Positions 22,257 to 33,730 of a DNA stretch of 64,000 nt are shown piece after piece. Both the position numbers and the translations under genes were made by a program. Where the stretch lies: assembly GCA_947359465.1 (NCBI GenBank), contig OX375877.1, positions 54,824,944-54,888,943 of the forward strand. Reading direction: 5' to 3'. The notes below the pieces were generated by a model. It was not told the DNA's origin. It worked only from the letters and a program-made list of their open reading frames with translations, and did not search any database. This stretch comes from Metellina segmentata (Eukaryota > Arthropoda > Arachnida > Araneae > Tetragnathidae). Positions within the stretch are counted from its first letter, which is position 1. Each line of letters starts with the position of its first letter.

Positions 22257-22553
22257 GGGGTCGAGGTGGCCCAGTTGTAAGAGTAACGAACTAGCAACCG
22301 GAGAATTACGCGTCCGAATACGACAAATACCGTCGTGATCAAAGTGAGTTGGTGCATGTTACATCTGTCGGTGCCTCAAATGTCCACAGGTTGGTGTGGT
22401 ATGGAAGTTTGGAGAATGAGGAGCTAGCTCAGGTGTTGCCTCGCCATCTGACTGTGGTTAAAAATTACGTTATGTTGTCCTCGGATCTTTCTCTTGGGGA
22501 TTCAATTGCTCGTTGTGTTGCACCAGTATGACGCTAATTGAAATGCCTACCAC
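22257..22553 (+). mobile_element. Near full-length tRNA-derived SINE
   Basis: The head GGGGTCGAGGTGGCCCAGTT (22257 onward) resembles a tRNA 5' part with an A box (TGGCCCAGTTG), and GCGTCCGAATAC about 45 bases on is a decayed B box. A body with GTGCCTCAAATGTCCACAGG follows, then the tail phrases GTCCTCGGATCTTTC, GTTGTGTTGCACCAGT and GACGCTAATTGAAAT shared by the fragments at 3381, 13571, 37088, 46118 and 57365. RNA polymerase III would transcribe such an element from the A and B boxes; the decay of the B box suggests this copy is old. A 60-codon open frame inside it is not a gene. Confidence 0.65.
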
Positions 22554-22559
22554 CTTCAA

Positions 22560-23140
22560 GAACGTAGCATATTATTTCAAATGCAATAATCTTAATGATC
22601 CAATCCAGAACAAATTTCAAATCAATAATGTTTTCATTCAAAAGTACGATAATTATTAATTAAAGGTAACATAATTATCAGTGATTAAGATATGTATTGG
22701 TGATATTTATTGATTAATTATGAAGATAATTACCCTGTCCGCTTTTGAACCTTGTGCCATAAAATCAAAACATACAATCTAAGCATGCTGTGATTTATGA
22801 AATCTCATAAAGAAATACTTATTTTTCCCGAAAAATATGATGCGACTATAAAAATTCATATCAAATTTGAACAAAATTTTTAAGAAAATTATCAATGAAA
22901 TGGACATGAGAGTCCATGAATGATATATATTTAGTCCTCTTAGAGGTCATTACATTTATTGGTAGTGTAGCATTACTTTTACCCCGCAATACACGTAATG
23001 ACTAAATAATCACATCTGTTGACTGAATTAATCTTACGGAGAATTTTACTGGTCATGAAGATTAAAACTGACAAGAAATCAAGTAGGCAAGACAGGACAC
23101 AGAACTGTGAACCTTTCAGAGAGAGCTAAGAGCAAATTTA
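22560..23140. other. AT-rich stretch, nothing recognised
   Basis: No gene or array is visible. The phrase TTTTACCCCGCAATACACG with TAATGACTAAATAATCACAT (22977-23020) recurs diverged at 35730-35770 (TTTTCACCCCACAACACTCG, TAATGACTAATTAACCATAT), indicating an old dispersed repeat. Confidence 0.4.
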
Positions 23141-23144
23141 TATA

Positions 23145-23729
23145 GGATAGGTGTTCCAAATATCTCCCCTGTGCTTAATATTGCCTACTCGTGTTTGCAA
23201 GCTACTATGCTGGACATGTATAAGTTAATGTAGTTGCTTTGACGGTCCATGGTTTTGCAACACAGAACAAATTTCCTATCAGTTATAGCAACAACACTAT
23301 TACATCTGAAGTATTTGAGGCTGTGATGAACGTATTTGTTGTCTACAATCAATTAAGGGAATATCCAGTAAGTGTTTCCAAATTATAACTTCGTTTATAT
23401 GATTTGGAATTACATTCAATACTAAAGGTAGGTATATATGCTCTACTAGCAACTCGTTTTTAATAGTAGCTCTTAATATTACCTGGTGGGTGATAATAGG
23501 AACAGGGGTAGGCGATATTAAGAACCCACTCTTGAAAATTCTCTTGAGAAACTTTTTGAAGTTTTACTAGTTAACTTAAACTGGAATAAGTAAAGAAGGT
23601 ATATGATCTCTGGAAATCAAAGGAGAATAGTTCTTAGTGATATTCATTTAGTTTCCAGCTTGATTTCCCACCCAGGAAGCTGAGATACAGAGAAATAGTT
23701 AGGGTAGGCGATATTTGGAACACCTACCC
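23145..23729. mobile_element. 585-bp TIR element with TA duplication
   Basis: Left end GGATAGGTGTTCCAAATATC and right end (inverse) GGGTAGGTGTTCCAAATATC agree at 19 of 20 positions, and TA sits outside each end (23143-23144 and 23730-23731). A related copy of the end sequence occurs internally near 23510 (GGTAGGCGATATTAAGAACC). No coding remnant was found. TA target and short TIRs suggest a Tc1/mariner-superfamily MITE, but the end sequence is not one I recognise. Confidence 0.75.
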
Positions 23730-24049
23730 TAGTAAGAAGAGATAATGGCGACATGTTTTAACAGACTCTTCGACAAAGAAGGACTGACTTGCAGTCCATT
23801 GTGGTGTTTTCTCTGTGCACGGAGCTAAAATTACAACCGGAAACTATATCATGTTCCAGATCAGCAACATCAATTCTAAAGCAGAACAAACTGCAAAAGA
23901 CTCAGATCTACTCTCAATAGATCGATAAACTGCAAACAGTTCTAAAGAAAACGGGAGATGCCTGTCGTATTTTAATGGCTATATTTCCTCCCGCATCCAA
24001 AATAATAAATATGCGCCTTTTCAAATAAATGCTTCGGAAATCGTTATCT

Positions 24050-24420
24050 AGTCTCCGAAGAGATCGAATCTCCCTCCTCCCGCGATCACGTGTCGGATGC
24101 CCCGCGGGGGTCAAGCCCTCGACAAGGGCATCCGGCCCCGCAGCCGTGGAGGGGGCAATGTCAGTGGGGGGCCCCGCGAAGGCGTGATCAAACAGCACCC
24201 TCTCGCTTTCTCCCTTTATTCGCAGAGGAGATAATTTGCGTTGTTAACATTGCGGCAGTCTTCAGTCATGCCTCCCACTCACGGAGAAACTGATGCGGTA
24301 CCGAATAAGAGGGAAGGCATTATTTCTAAAGTTTCGGTAATCGGATCGCCAAAGGTCGCCAATTTGAACGCCAGATAAATGGTAATGAAACATACCTCGC
24401 ATAGCTGGTTTCTAAATTGC
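24050..24420. promoter_or_regulatory. GC-richer unique island, candidate regulatory block
   Basis: A compact stretch with CG-containing words (for example CCCGCGGGGGTCAAGCCC near 24100), GC-rich up to about 24190, then complex mixed sequence with GATAA and TGTTAAC motifs. Frames on both strands (94 and 67 codons) are open but give unrecognised low-complexity products rich in P, R and G. I infer a non-coding single-copy block rather than a gene; an exon of an unknown gene is possible. Confidence 0.3.
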
Positions 24421-24464
24421 TGATATTAATTGATGGCACCATGAGAATCACATCTCATACCATC

Positions 24465-24668
24465 TTTCACCCTCCAAGTGGTTTCGACGAGATATATCGT
24501 CCATCAAGATCTGAGAAATTTCGTTCTTCAAGATCTGACAAATTTTGATGGAGACAAGATATTTCGTCAGAAACACATTGTTGTGTTTTTTTATGATGTC
24601 TAAATCAAGATCTGGTCAGTTTTTCTAATTACAAGATACTTTGTCAAGACAATCTCCAAGAAAATTGA
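24465..24668. mobile_element. TTAA-type MITE copy
   Basis: The left end CACCCTCCAAGTGGTTTCGA followed by CGAGATATATCGTCCATCAA is the clearest version of this family's start. The interior repeats the AAGATCTGA(C/G)AAATTT phrase twice and includes AAATCAAGATCTGGTCAGTT. The right end is degraded (CTCCAAGAAAATTGAA). Confidence 0.55.
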
Positions 24669-24669
24669 A

Positions 24670-25380
24670 TCTATTTATCCATCGAATTATTCTATAAAGG
24701 AAAATAACCAATTACAGAGAAGAAAAATACGTACACCTAAAAATGAAAGAAAAGGGGCATATACACGATATAGTTAGATAAGAGTTAAAAATCAAAACAC
24801 TTCATTGAAGCAGCTTTCTAATTAAATTGAAAATGTCTGCATAGTGAATATAAGATGTAATTTGCACATTTCTTCCTTCCTAATGAAATAAAATTAATCG
24901 AAGAAATGTAAAGCAAAGTAATATTTCTCTCTTATTGGTGTCCATTAGTATTTTTATTACATTATGGCAAGAAGTGAACACTTTAGTGGTATTTTCCCAA
25001 TTAAGTTCTTATCGTCCAATGTAATTGCATCCCATTCACTTGTTCAAATGGGATTCCGTATTTTTTGGCACCTAGACCTATTTTCGCGTTCGCTGATGCT
25101 TTATTTTCAAAGACGATTTCTGTTTTCTAGATTTCCTATTGCTTTCGGTAATCAGATTGCTCAGGAGTTTTATCATAGGTCATATCTTCCATGTAGTTTT
25201 AGCAACTTAAAGCAGCTTCAACAAAAAATGTTTAAAATAAGCTGCAAAATAAATTATTAAATCCCGTAGAGGTTGAATCCAAAGGTATTTGTTGCTATTC
25301 GCCAATGCGCAAATAACGCTGATTTCTGTGCCATATTTATTAGTGAAATATAAAGAATTGGGGTACTCCCGTATGTTATA
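24670..25380. other. AT-rich stretch, nothing recognised
   Basis: A 98-codon frame (24964-25260, plus) has no recognisable domain. Part of it (25040-25220) resembles 12590-12740, so it is more likely dispersed repeat than a gene. Confidence 0.4.
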
Positions 25381-25383
25381 GTT

Positions 25384-25705
25384 CGTGTTCAAACATTTGC
25401 TTTCTTGCATACAGATAGTTTTGTGCAGTTTTATGACTTTGCATGAATCCACCACAAAAACCTACATTTTTAAATATGTACGTTATGGTGGGTGTTCAAA
25501 CATTTGCTTTCTTGCATGCAGATAGTTTGTTGCAGTTTTATGACTTTGTATGAATCCACCACAAAAAACAATAAATACCTTTTTAAATATGTACGTTATG
25601 GCTGGTGTGCAAACATTTGCTTTCATGCATACATATAGTTTGGTGCAGTTTTATGACTTTGCATGAATCCACCCCGAAAAACAATAAATACCTTTTTAAA
25701 TACGT
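25384..25705. repeat. Three-copy tandem repeat, ~107-113 bp units
   Basis: CAAACATTTGCTTTC recurs at 25390, 25497 and 25610, each followed by GCAGTTTTATGACTTTG and CATGAATCCACC. The units differ by a small insertion (ACAATAAATACC). Confidence 0.9.
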
Positions 25706-27490
25706 GTTTCTTTTATGAGGTATGTATCTGCATATTTTAATAATTTTCCAAACGTTTCAAATGGGTGGTATAATTAGTAACATACGCATATACATTTAGT
25801 ACTATAAACGTCATACAAGTCATGAAAATTTATCAATGAACCTGATAATAATTTCAAAATGAAGGAAGAAATGTTTTTGTTAGACTTTATCGTGGCTCAA
25901 AAGTAAATACTTTGACTGTTATCTGTATCGGAATAAAAAGGGAAAAGAACAACAAGAAAAGTCTTAAATTGTAAAGTAATCGAATTAGTGTAGGTAGTTG
26001 AATTTACGTTTCACTGGAGCAACTCAACAAGCAAATAGCGATGATCCGGGATCAATCCTGAAGAGAAAGATCGAAGGATTGTACCTTGTAATTTTGAAAC
26101 ACATTGAGATGACGAGGTCAAAACCTGAGCTGGTATCCCACCCTCCAAACTTCCACTCCTTGCCAATCAAATAATCGAATTTAAGCAATAGGTAACTACT
26201 TTGTTTCCTCAATAGTAATTCGGTAAATTCAGAAACACAACTATTTAATCGATTATGCTACGAATGTGAATCTATGCAAAATAATTAAATTTAAACTTAA
26301 AACTTTTTCAGTCCATATATAGAAATATCTAGAAATTTTTATATTTTAAAATTGTCTATGCTGAGCACCATCTTTATCTGTTCAGAATAAGAATAAACCA
26401 ACAACTTCATAAACGACAGTAAATGTTCAACATTTCCAATGTTGAAACAATCGGAACAAACTTCAGACTATCAAATAACTGAAATATAATTCGTTTTATT
26501 TCCAACTTTTACGGTCTTTTGAGAACATTTTACATTCAATCAACAATGAAATACTCATTATTAGAATTCTACACTTCCATCCAGAGATTTACGCTTCCTG
26601 CACTGAATTCAGTTTTTTAGTTCCAATTGCGCCAAAACGCGAAGGTAATTAATTTAAGCTATCGCTTGAATAGAAACGGAACAAAGAAATTGCAAAAATG
26701 GCATTTCACTCATTTGAAACGCTTTTCAACAGGAATTTGAGACGAAAATTCGTTATTTTGTCTCACATAGAGTTTCAAGACATTCATCCACTGAATCTTC
26801 CTAAAAATCAATACACAAATCCGTAGCCTGCTTCACACAATTCCATCCTTTCAAAGACTCCATCCAACAATGAAGACCTTTTCAAAGAAGAGAATACTCT
26901 TTTCTTCCAAAAAAAATTTCCAAGTTTTAATTAATTTTGCAGCGGATTATTTAATTTACCGGTAACAGGATAGGAAAAGAAGCTTTCTTTTTGAAAAACA
27001 GTGCCCACAAGACATGGTTATTTGTAATTATTATTTGTCTCTTAACTCTAAAATTAAAGTTATACGTTTACTTTGTAAGCCAGTTAAATAGAGTTTTACG
27101 CCTTATTTAAGGTATGAGGAGATATAGTCAAAATTCTGTATTTCGTTAATTGTTTTAAATTTTGCAGTGCATAAAGAAATAATTGTAGCTTATTTTTTTT
27201 ATTTAGGAAGTATTTGTGTGACAAAGTGTCTTTAAATCCCCTATCACAAAGCAGTAAATCAAATAAATATATGGGTGTGCAAAACATAAGTAATAGCATT
27301 ATTTTAAAGGTTTGCAACCTCAAAATTAAATTTGGTACACATACTTTAGAACACTGCGAAAGACAAAGGCTATTTCTTGTCTGTCTTCAGACCAATCTGT
27401 AGCCATGAAAAGTGGCACACGCGTAGTCCTAAAAGTTCCCCTCAAAGCCCCAATTTTAAAATCTCAAGTATGTTTTCCTGCATTAAATGC
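25706..27490. other. AT-rich stretch, nothing recognised
   Basis: No transposon end, gene or array is visible. Small open frames on both strands (62-75 codons) lack any recognisable motif. Confidence 0.4.
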
Positions 27491-27496
27491 ACATGG

Positions 27497-28320
27497 ACAT
27501 GTCGAGGTCATATTTTAGCTATCACGGTAGGAAACACATTCAACAGGGTTTGTGTATTTGAGTTAACACAGGGAAATGTCGCGGTCATATTTTAGCTATC
27601 ACGGAAGGAAACACATTCAACAGGGTTTGTGTATTTGAGTTAACACAGGGAAATGTCGCGGTCATATTTTAGCTATCACGGAAGGAAACACATTCAACAG
27701 GGTTTGTGTATTTGAGTTAACACAGGGAAATGTCGCGGTCATATTTTAGCTATCACGGAAGGAAACACATTCAACAGGGTTTGTGTATTTGAGTTAACAC
27801 AGGGAAATGTCGCGGTCATATTTTAGCTATCACGGTAGGAAACACATTCAACAGGGTTTGTGTATTTGAGTTAACACAAGGAAATGTCGCGGTCATATTT
27901 TAGCTGTCACGGTAGGAAACACATTCAACAGGGTTTGTGTATTTGATTTAACACAGGGAAACGTCGCGGTCATATTTTAGCTATCACGGTAGGAAACACA
28001 TTCAACAGGGTTTGTGTATTTGAGTTAACACAGGGAAATGTCGCGGTCATATTTTAGCTATCACGGAAGGAAACACATTCAACAGGGTTTGTGTATTTGA
28101 GTTAACACAGGGAAATGTCGCGGTCATATTTTAGCTATCACGGAAGGAAACACATTCAACAGGGTTTGTGTATTTGAGTTAACACAGGGAAATGTCGCGG
28201 TCATATTTTAGCTATCACGGTAGGAAACACATTCAACAGGGTTTGTGTATTTGATTTAACACAGGGAAATGTCGCGGTCATATTTAAGCTGTCGCGGTCA
28301 TATTTTTGCTGTCGCAGTAA
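27497..28320 (+). repeat. 77-bp minisatellite, ~10 copies
   Basis: TGTCGCGGTCATATTTTAGC recurs every 77 bases from 27500 (27577, 27654 and so on to 28270), with copies almost identical and differing at a few sites such as CACGGAAGG versus CACGGTAGG. It ends in three shortened GTCGCGGTCATATTT units. CRISPR-like spacers are absent: the unit is contiguous. Confidence 0.97.
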
Positions 28321-28358
28321 TATTTAAAACCTAAGCAACGCCGGGTTATTCAGCAAGT
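28320..28358 (+). mobile_element. Possible decayed Helitron 3' end
   Basis: Just after the minisatellite comes AAGCAACGCCGGGTTATTCA and GCAAGT. This resembles a Helitron 3' terminus (GC-rich hairpin, then a CTAG-T), with CTAG degraded to CAAG. If right, the 77-bp array lies inside a Helitron, but no 5' end is identified. Confidence 0.3.
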
Positions 28359-28359
28359 G

Positions 28360-29505
28360 TTTAATAAATTGTAGTGTCAGTAAAGCTTTGATTGTGTGTC
28401 CATTGCTTAACATTGCTCGTTTTGTGTTTGGCACTGTGTGGCCAAATATAATCTTTTGCCATCAAACCGAACCCGGACATCCCAAAAAAGTTCCATACTT
28501 ATTTTAAGTTCATAGTTTCTCACGTAAACAATGTGAAGACCATTCAACTTTAAGTGTGAATTGCAATATAAATCTGCGAAGCATTGTAATAAAGTATCGG
28601 ATACCACTGCAAAGTTAGATAGGAAGAGTCACCAGCATGAGTCCCTGGTTGCATGCCTGATTGTATGACTGGAGTTCCCCTGTTTGAAGTGACATGGTAA
28701 TAAAACGTTTAATGTAATTATATACCCTATATTAATACATCCCTTATTTACCATTAATCGAATTCGATTTGGATCTCCAAGTTCATTAGGTCTACCTATT
28801 CGATCTAAATTATAGTAGTACTCCTCCTTAGTGAATGAAAATTGAATGTTCATCTAAGCAAAAGTTTTGTACCTTGCAAATATGCTAATTTTTGTGAAAC
28901 GTTATTTGGGCGAATTTCTTAATGAAATTGAATACATTAATTGAACAATTTTTGTTATGAAATTGTATCTACACATTTAATCAAAATACCAATATCATAC
29001 TTGGTATTAAGATATAACAGAACTATTATTATGTGCTTAATGGTATCTTTTGCTTTAAAGTATACTTGATAGCAACTTGTTAAGTCATTTTTAAAAGCAT
29101 AAAAACACAACAGAAAAAACTTCAAGGTCGATTAAATATAAACTGGAAATAATTTTGTATGAAAGTACGAAAAAAAACATTTTGGAAAGAAATAACTGTG
29201 ACAAAACACTGGAAACTTGAAAATGCAAGTTCTCCTATTTAGTCATTTTGAAATATTGCAGAAGAAATTAAAGATAAAATTGGTTAAAATTTAAAAACTT
29301 AGAATTTTAGTAATTTGAAAACACACATGTGTTGCTAAATTTAATTACATATAATATAAAACAACATCATATACCAGTTAAAAAGATATTTTAAAGGATT
29401 CGTCAAAAATGCCAATTCGCCTTTGAATACAGGTGCGCCTGAAACTGAATTTTTTGAATGTTACTATAACATGACTGAGGCAAGCTTTTTCCATGGATTT
29501 TATAG
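28360..29505. other. AT-rich stretch, nothing recognised
   Basis: Frames of 66 and 74 codons on the minus strand have no recognisable motif. No array or transposon end was found. Confidence 0.4.
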
Positions 29506-29509
29506 GAAA

Positions 29510-31179
29510 CTAGCAAAACACCCGACCTTACTCGGTTTGAATTCGTTTACTCTAATTTGAAGATATAAACAAAATATGTAATGACTTACGTTTTTTTGTA
29601 GAATAAAAATTTATTTGAATACCTTTCGCCATCTTTATAATTTCTACAACTTACTTTGGGCACAAATCCTACAGATGCATATCCATTCATGTAATACATT
29701 TCACATTCATCGCACCCTTGCTGTATGACAAAGCTACAAAATGACGAAAGGTGACACTAATGTTATTACTACAAAAGACTATTTGAAATTTATTTCTTTT
29801 CATGTTTAACTCCATTAATAAAAATTACGATTTACGGTGAGTGCTCTCGCACTCATAGTCAACAAAACAATATTTTTTTACCTGTGGCACTCTTGCATCA
29901 GGTATGTGACATAGTGAAATGTTGTAATCTTCTCCTGTCATTATGACAACGAATTTTTTAATGTTTGAAAAGTTCCAGTTCGGATTTTTTAAACATTATT
30001 ATTCTTTTAATAACGACATATTCTTTCAATAACGGCATTATTCTTTAAATAACGGCATTATACTTTCAATGACGGCATTATTCTTTCAATAACGGCATTA
30101 TTCTTTCAATAACGGCATTATTCTTTCAATAACGGCATTATTCTTTCAATAATGGCATAACTACACTTAAAATTTACTGAAAATTTATTCTGACTTACCT
30201 GCTAATTTTAAATCGAATACTTTGTGGTGTTGTTGCGTGTGATGAGAAGGAATACACATTTATTAAAATAATAAATATTTAAAACAGAAAACAGCAAAAT
30301 AAAACAAAATAAAAAATGTCGGAAAAAAATGTTCTAAAGATACTAATTTGTGATTCATTTTTATCTCTTGATCTCTCACAGTTGCCACAACTTACAACTA
30401 AAAGTGCACATAATTTAGAAATGTGAAATTAATTCAGAACGAAAGAAACAGAAAATATCACTGCTCGCGCGAATCTTGTTCATTCCCGTTCGTTGAAAAC
30501 TATAGTCTGTCCCAAATATTCGGAAATCGTTTTCATTGCGCAAAGAATAAAAATAAGACTCGAAATAAATGAAGTACCAGAGATGAAATTCCATTAAAAA
30601 AAAATTTTTTTTGAAGAATAATTACTTTTTCAGCAGTACTGGTAAAGCAATCGAAGTAATCGTAATATTCAATAGACATTCCAATTTTTCCAAAACTACC
30701 AAATCATGGTTGATTTAAGTATACTTACTCAGGTGTTTAAGCATTAAACTCAACTAAATATAAAAATAAAGAAATGTTTAATATTGCATTCACTAAACTA
30801 ATAAATAATGTATAAAATAAAACACATTGAAATCAAATATCTGGAACAAAATTCATGTGATGCCTGCACAAACTCACAAACACAAAATCGAACATAGAAC
30901 AGAAAGACGGACAGACAGACTTTCCCAACCAATTCCACTCACTAAATGAAGTTAAGTACTGTATGCAAATTTCCATGAAAATATATTAAACCGTGTGGAC
31001 GTGTATAGGGCACAACATACATGTAGACAGACAGACAGCCAGACAGACAGATGTACAGACAGACACCAAACGCGAAAATGGCGGATTTGGCATCAGAAGG
31101 GTCCAAAACGGATAGAAAACTTGAAATGGGTCGAAAATATTCAATGTAAAAACAAACACTCCATTCTTATTTATATAGA
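29510..31179 (-). mobile_element. Complete non-autonomous Helitron
   Basis: On the minus strand the element starts TCTATATAAATAAGAATGGA (31179) after an A, and ends ACCGAGTAAGGTCGGGTGTT then TTGCTAG (29510) before a T. These are the textbook Helitron features: 5' TC, a short 3' hairpin, 3' CTRR, insertion between A and T and no target duplication. At 1,670 bp it has no Rep/helicase coding region, so it would need an autonomous partner. Inside are a 20-bp tandem array (30000-30163), a CAGACAGA-rich segment near 31020 and the module shared with other elements (about 30330-30790). A second copy is at 42508-45339. Confidence 0.85.
30000..30163. repeat. 20-bp tandem array inside the Helitron, ~8 copies
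   Basis: TTCTTTCAATAACGGCATTA is repeated about eight times. The second Helitron copy (44870-44930) has only about three degenerate, inverse-oriented units, so the array expanded in this copy. Confidence 0.95.
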
Positions 31180-31189
31180 TAAGATTTAA

Positions 31190-31520
31190 TACACCTAAAA
31201 AATTAAACGAGATGCTATTACGTATTTTTGACTAATTTATTTGATTTGAAGGCACATAAACAATCCATTTATGAGTATAGTAATGTTGTATTTCTTATGA
31301 GAATTAATTAAAAGAACGTTTAGCACAGATACTATGCTTGAGTCTGACAGTCGTACTTAAAATATAAGGACGTTTACTGGTTCAAAATATCAAAGCTACT
31401 TGTATTGATTTCAAAGTTGAGTTTTAGTTAAAAAAATAAATATATAAACTAATGGAGGTTATGCGTTTTTTGACAGCCGTTTGTCTCATAGTATTCTCGC
31501 AATTCTTTTAATTTCAGTTA
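31190..31520. other. AT-rich stretch, nothing recognised
   Basis: Flanking DNA of the Helitron; no gene or repeat is visible. Confidence 0.4.
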
Positions 31521-31640
31521 CACTTTTATAAATAGGATAACACTTTTATAAATAAGATAACACTTGTATAAATACGATAGCACTTTTATAAATAAGGTAA
31601 CATGTTTATAAATAAGGTAATGCTTTCATAAAGTATTGAC
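31521..31640. repeat. 20-bp tandem array, 6 copies
   Basis: CACTTTTATAAATAGGATAA and variants recur at exact 20-base spacing from 31521 to about 31635. Confidence 0.9.
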
Positions 31641-31899
31641 TGTCATTGTTTGAATTGTATATTAGATGTCATACGAATCTGTAATACCTAAATTTAAGTT
31701 ATTAAGTAATTATTCTTATGTAATAGGAATATTCTTACACCAATATTTGAGCAAAATTTCGAAATACATTAGCTGTATTAAATGCACTTCAAATAATTTA
31801 AATACTTTTCATGAATTATTTAAGGAAATTCAGTTATTGTATTTCAGTTTTAAAGAAAAGGTATATTATCGTTTCCAGATAGTTCTTCCCACTTTTCAA

Positions 31900-32625
31900 A
31901 TGAAAGTGTCCACCTTGAACCCGAAACGTTTTCCTGCATGACTTCTAGCAAGTTTTGACCTTCAAGACCATTAGAATCTTACCGAATGTTAATATTCTAG
32001 GGGAAGTGGGAACTATAATCTTTATAAATTATTCTATTCTGTAGAGAAATGAGCAATCTGAATGATTCGATTCCAAAGAAAAAACCGATAGGATCTTTCC
32101 AAAGGATTCTATTCTAGAAAGGAGTAATAGTATTTTTCTACGTGTTTAAATTCTAAAGAAATGATAACTATAATCTTTATAAGTTATATTCTGTAGAAAT
32201 AAGCAATCCAAAGTATTCGATTCTAAAGAAAAAATCGATAGGAACTTTTCCAAAGGAATTGTGTTCTAGATAAATGAGTAATAGAATTTTCTCTGGTGTT
32301 TAATTTCTAAGAAAATGATAAATGGAATCTTTCCAAAGGAATTCGGTTCTAGATAAATGAGTAATAGCATTTTTTCTGGTATTTAATTTCTAAGAAAATG
32401 AGAAATGGAATTTTTCCAATGATTCTATTCTACGTACAGGTGAGTGGGAACAATAGAATATTTCCAAGATATTCTTGCTTTTCAGAATATGCCGAATAAA
32501 ATTGCTCCAAAATATTATATTCCAAGTACAGGACGACTGGAATTGTTCCGAAGGTTGAACAAATCTATGGATTTCCTTGAAAATGTAGTTATTAAGTCAT
32601 TAAATGTGCTTCGGGGTAAAAACAA
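31900..32625 (+). repeat. ~700-bp dispersed repeat, copy 1
   Basis: The start CCTGCATGACTTCTAGCAAG, a middle of degenerate units such as TTCTATTCTGTAGA and AATGAGTAATAG...TTTCCAAAGGAATT, and an end CTATGGATTTCCTTGAAAAT then GTCATTAAATGTGCTTC parallel in order the copy at 34790-35515. It has no recognisable coding content; a 91-codon frame enters its left edge by chance. Confidence 0.55.
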
Positions 32626-32719
32626 CATTACACTACTCGCAGACCTCTCGACGAACATTTATCCAATATGTTTCGAATGCCTATTTTTTTTTACATTAAT
32701 TCATTTTAACGAGTGAAAC

Positions 32720-33260
32720 TTTCGTGGACAGAGAGTGACATCAGCCTCGTCTACCCTAAATCCTCAAAAGTCTAGCGTCGGCTTCTGATCATGACAACCA
32801 AAACACTAGCTCCTCTTTACCAAAGAGAGGAGAAAATAAAAATCCCTCGCCAAGAGCGCTGCATCGCCAAGGCGAGTTCAAAGGCCGTCGATCGTGGCCT
32901 ATTGGCTGCTGGAGCCGAAGTTCTCCTTGAAGCCCCGAGGCCAGCTCTCTCCTCCTCCTTCAATTATTTTCTAGATCAGTTCACTCTATTAGATGATTAA
33001 TGCCTGGGGCTCGGCTACGGGTAATTACGCCGGCTCTCGCAACTCTTGCGGTCGCCGGGACTTGGAATCGGGGTACAAAAATTACGCCCGAAACCCTGCA
33101 TCCAGAATTAATAAGGACGGAAGAGAGAAGGGGGTTGCTGGAGGACGGGGGCGACTATTTAGACACCCACTTAGGGAGCGATCCTGACTAGAGCCCCCCC
33201 TTTACGTCTTAAATGACTTATCAAGTTCAAAACTCTCGCAAAACTGATTAGATACCGTGA
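32720..33260 (+). promoter_or_regulatory. GC-richer unique island, candidate regulatory block
   Basis: Composition rises sharply here, with ATTA cores (for example GATGATTAATGCC at 32992 and CCAGAATTAATAAGG near 33103), GGGTAATTACGCC and a CACTTA run. Three plus-strand frames of 63-69 codons are open in different registers over the same bases, which points to composition and not coding. It has no match elsewhere in the window. I infer a single-copy, possibly conserved non-coding block. Confidence 0.3.
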
Positions 33261-33580
33261 GCTTAGGAACAATTAACTCCGGAGTATTTAATTAATCTGC
33301 GATTCGGGTAGGTTTTGTGCTTAAAACGAGGAATACGAAATAAAAGAGATTTGATATTTTGTTCTTGGGAGTTCCAAGGCACATTGCTTGGGGTGGATGC
33401 GGGGCCTTCATTATGGTTAATACATGTTGAAATAAATGAAAGATAAAAATGCAGTGTAGGCCACGAAAATTGAACGAACTGCATAAACAAGATGGCCACC
33501 AAATAGATAGATCTTTAACCCTAAGCTCTAATGACTCATATCCTTATTTTCGAATTCCCATTTTACTCTGATTTCTCTTT
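33260..33580. other. Unassigned sequence
   Basis: Mixed-composition sequence; a 79-codon minus-strand frame has no recognisable motif. Confidence 0.35.
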
Positions 33581-33730
33581 TTAACCCTACAAGTGGTTTC
33601 GACGACATTTCATCAAACAAAATTTGACCTATTTAGCTCTGTGGAGGTATCTCGTCATCAATGTATTGCCAATTCTTTATTATTATGATGCGATCAAGAT
33701 CTGATCAGTTTACTTTTAATCACGAGAGAT

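Noticed and set aside
22257..22330. tRNA gene
   Set aside because: The A-box-like part and weak B box belong to a SINE head; no acceptor stem or intact T arm can be drawn, and SINE body and tail follow.
22349..22531. 60-codon frame
   Set aside because: It lies entirely inside the SINE body and tail.
27497..28320. CRISPR-like array
   Set aside because: Units of 77 bp are contiguous and have no unique spacers; the context is eukaryotic.
30995..31189. 64-codon frame with QTDSQTDRCTDR
   Set aside because: It translates the CAGACAGA-rich 5' part of a Helitron and is not a gene.
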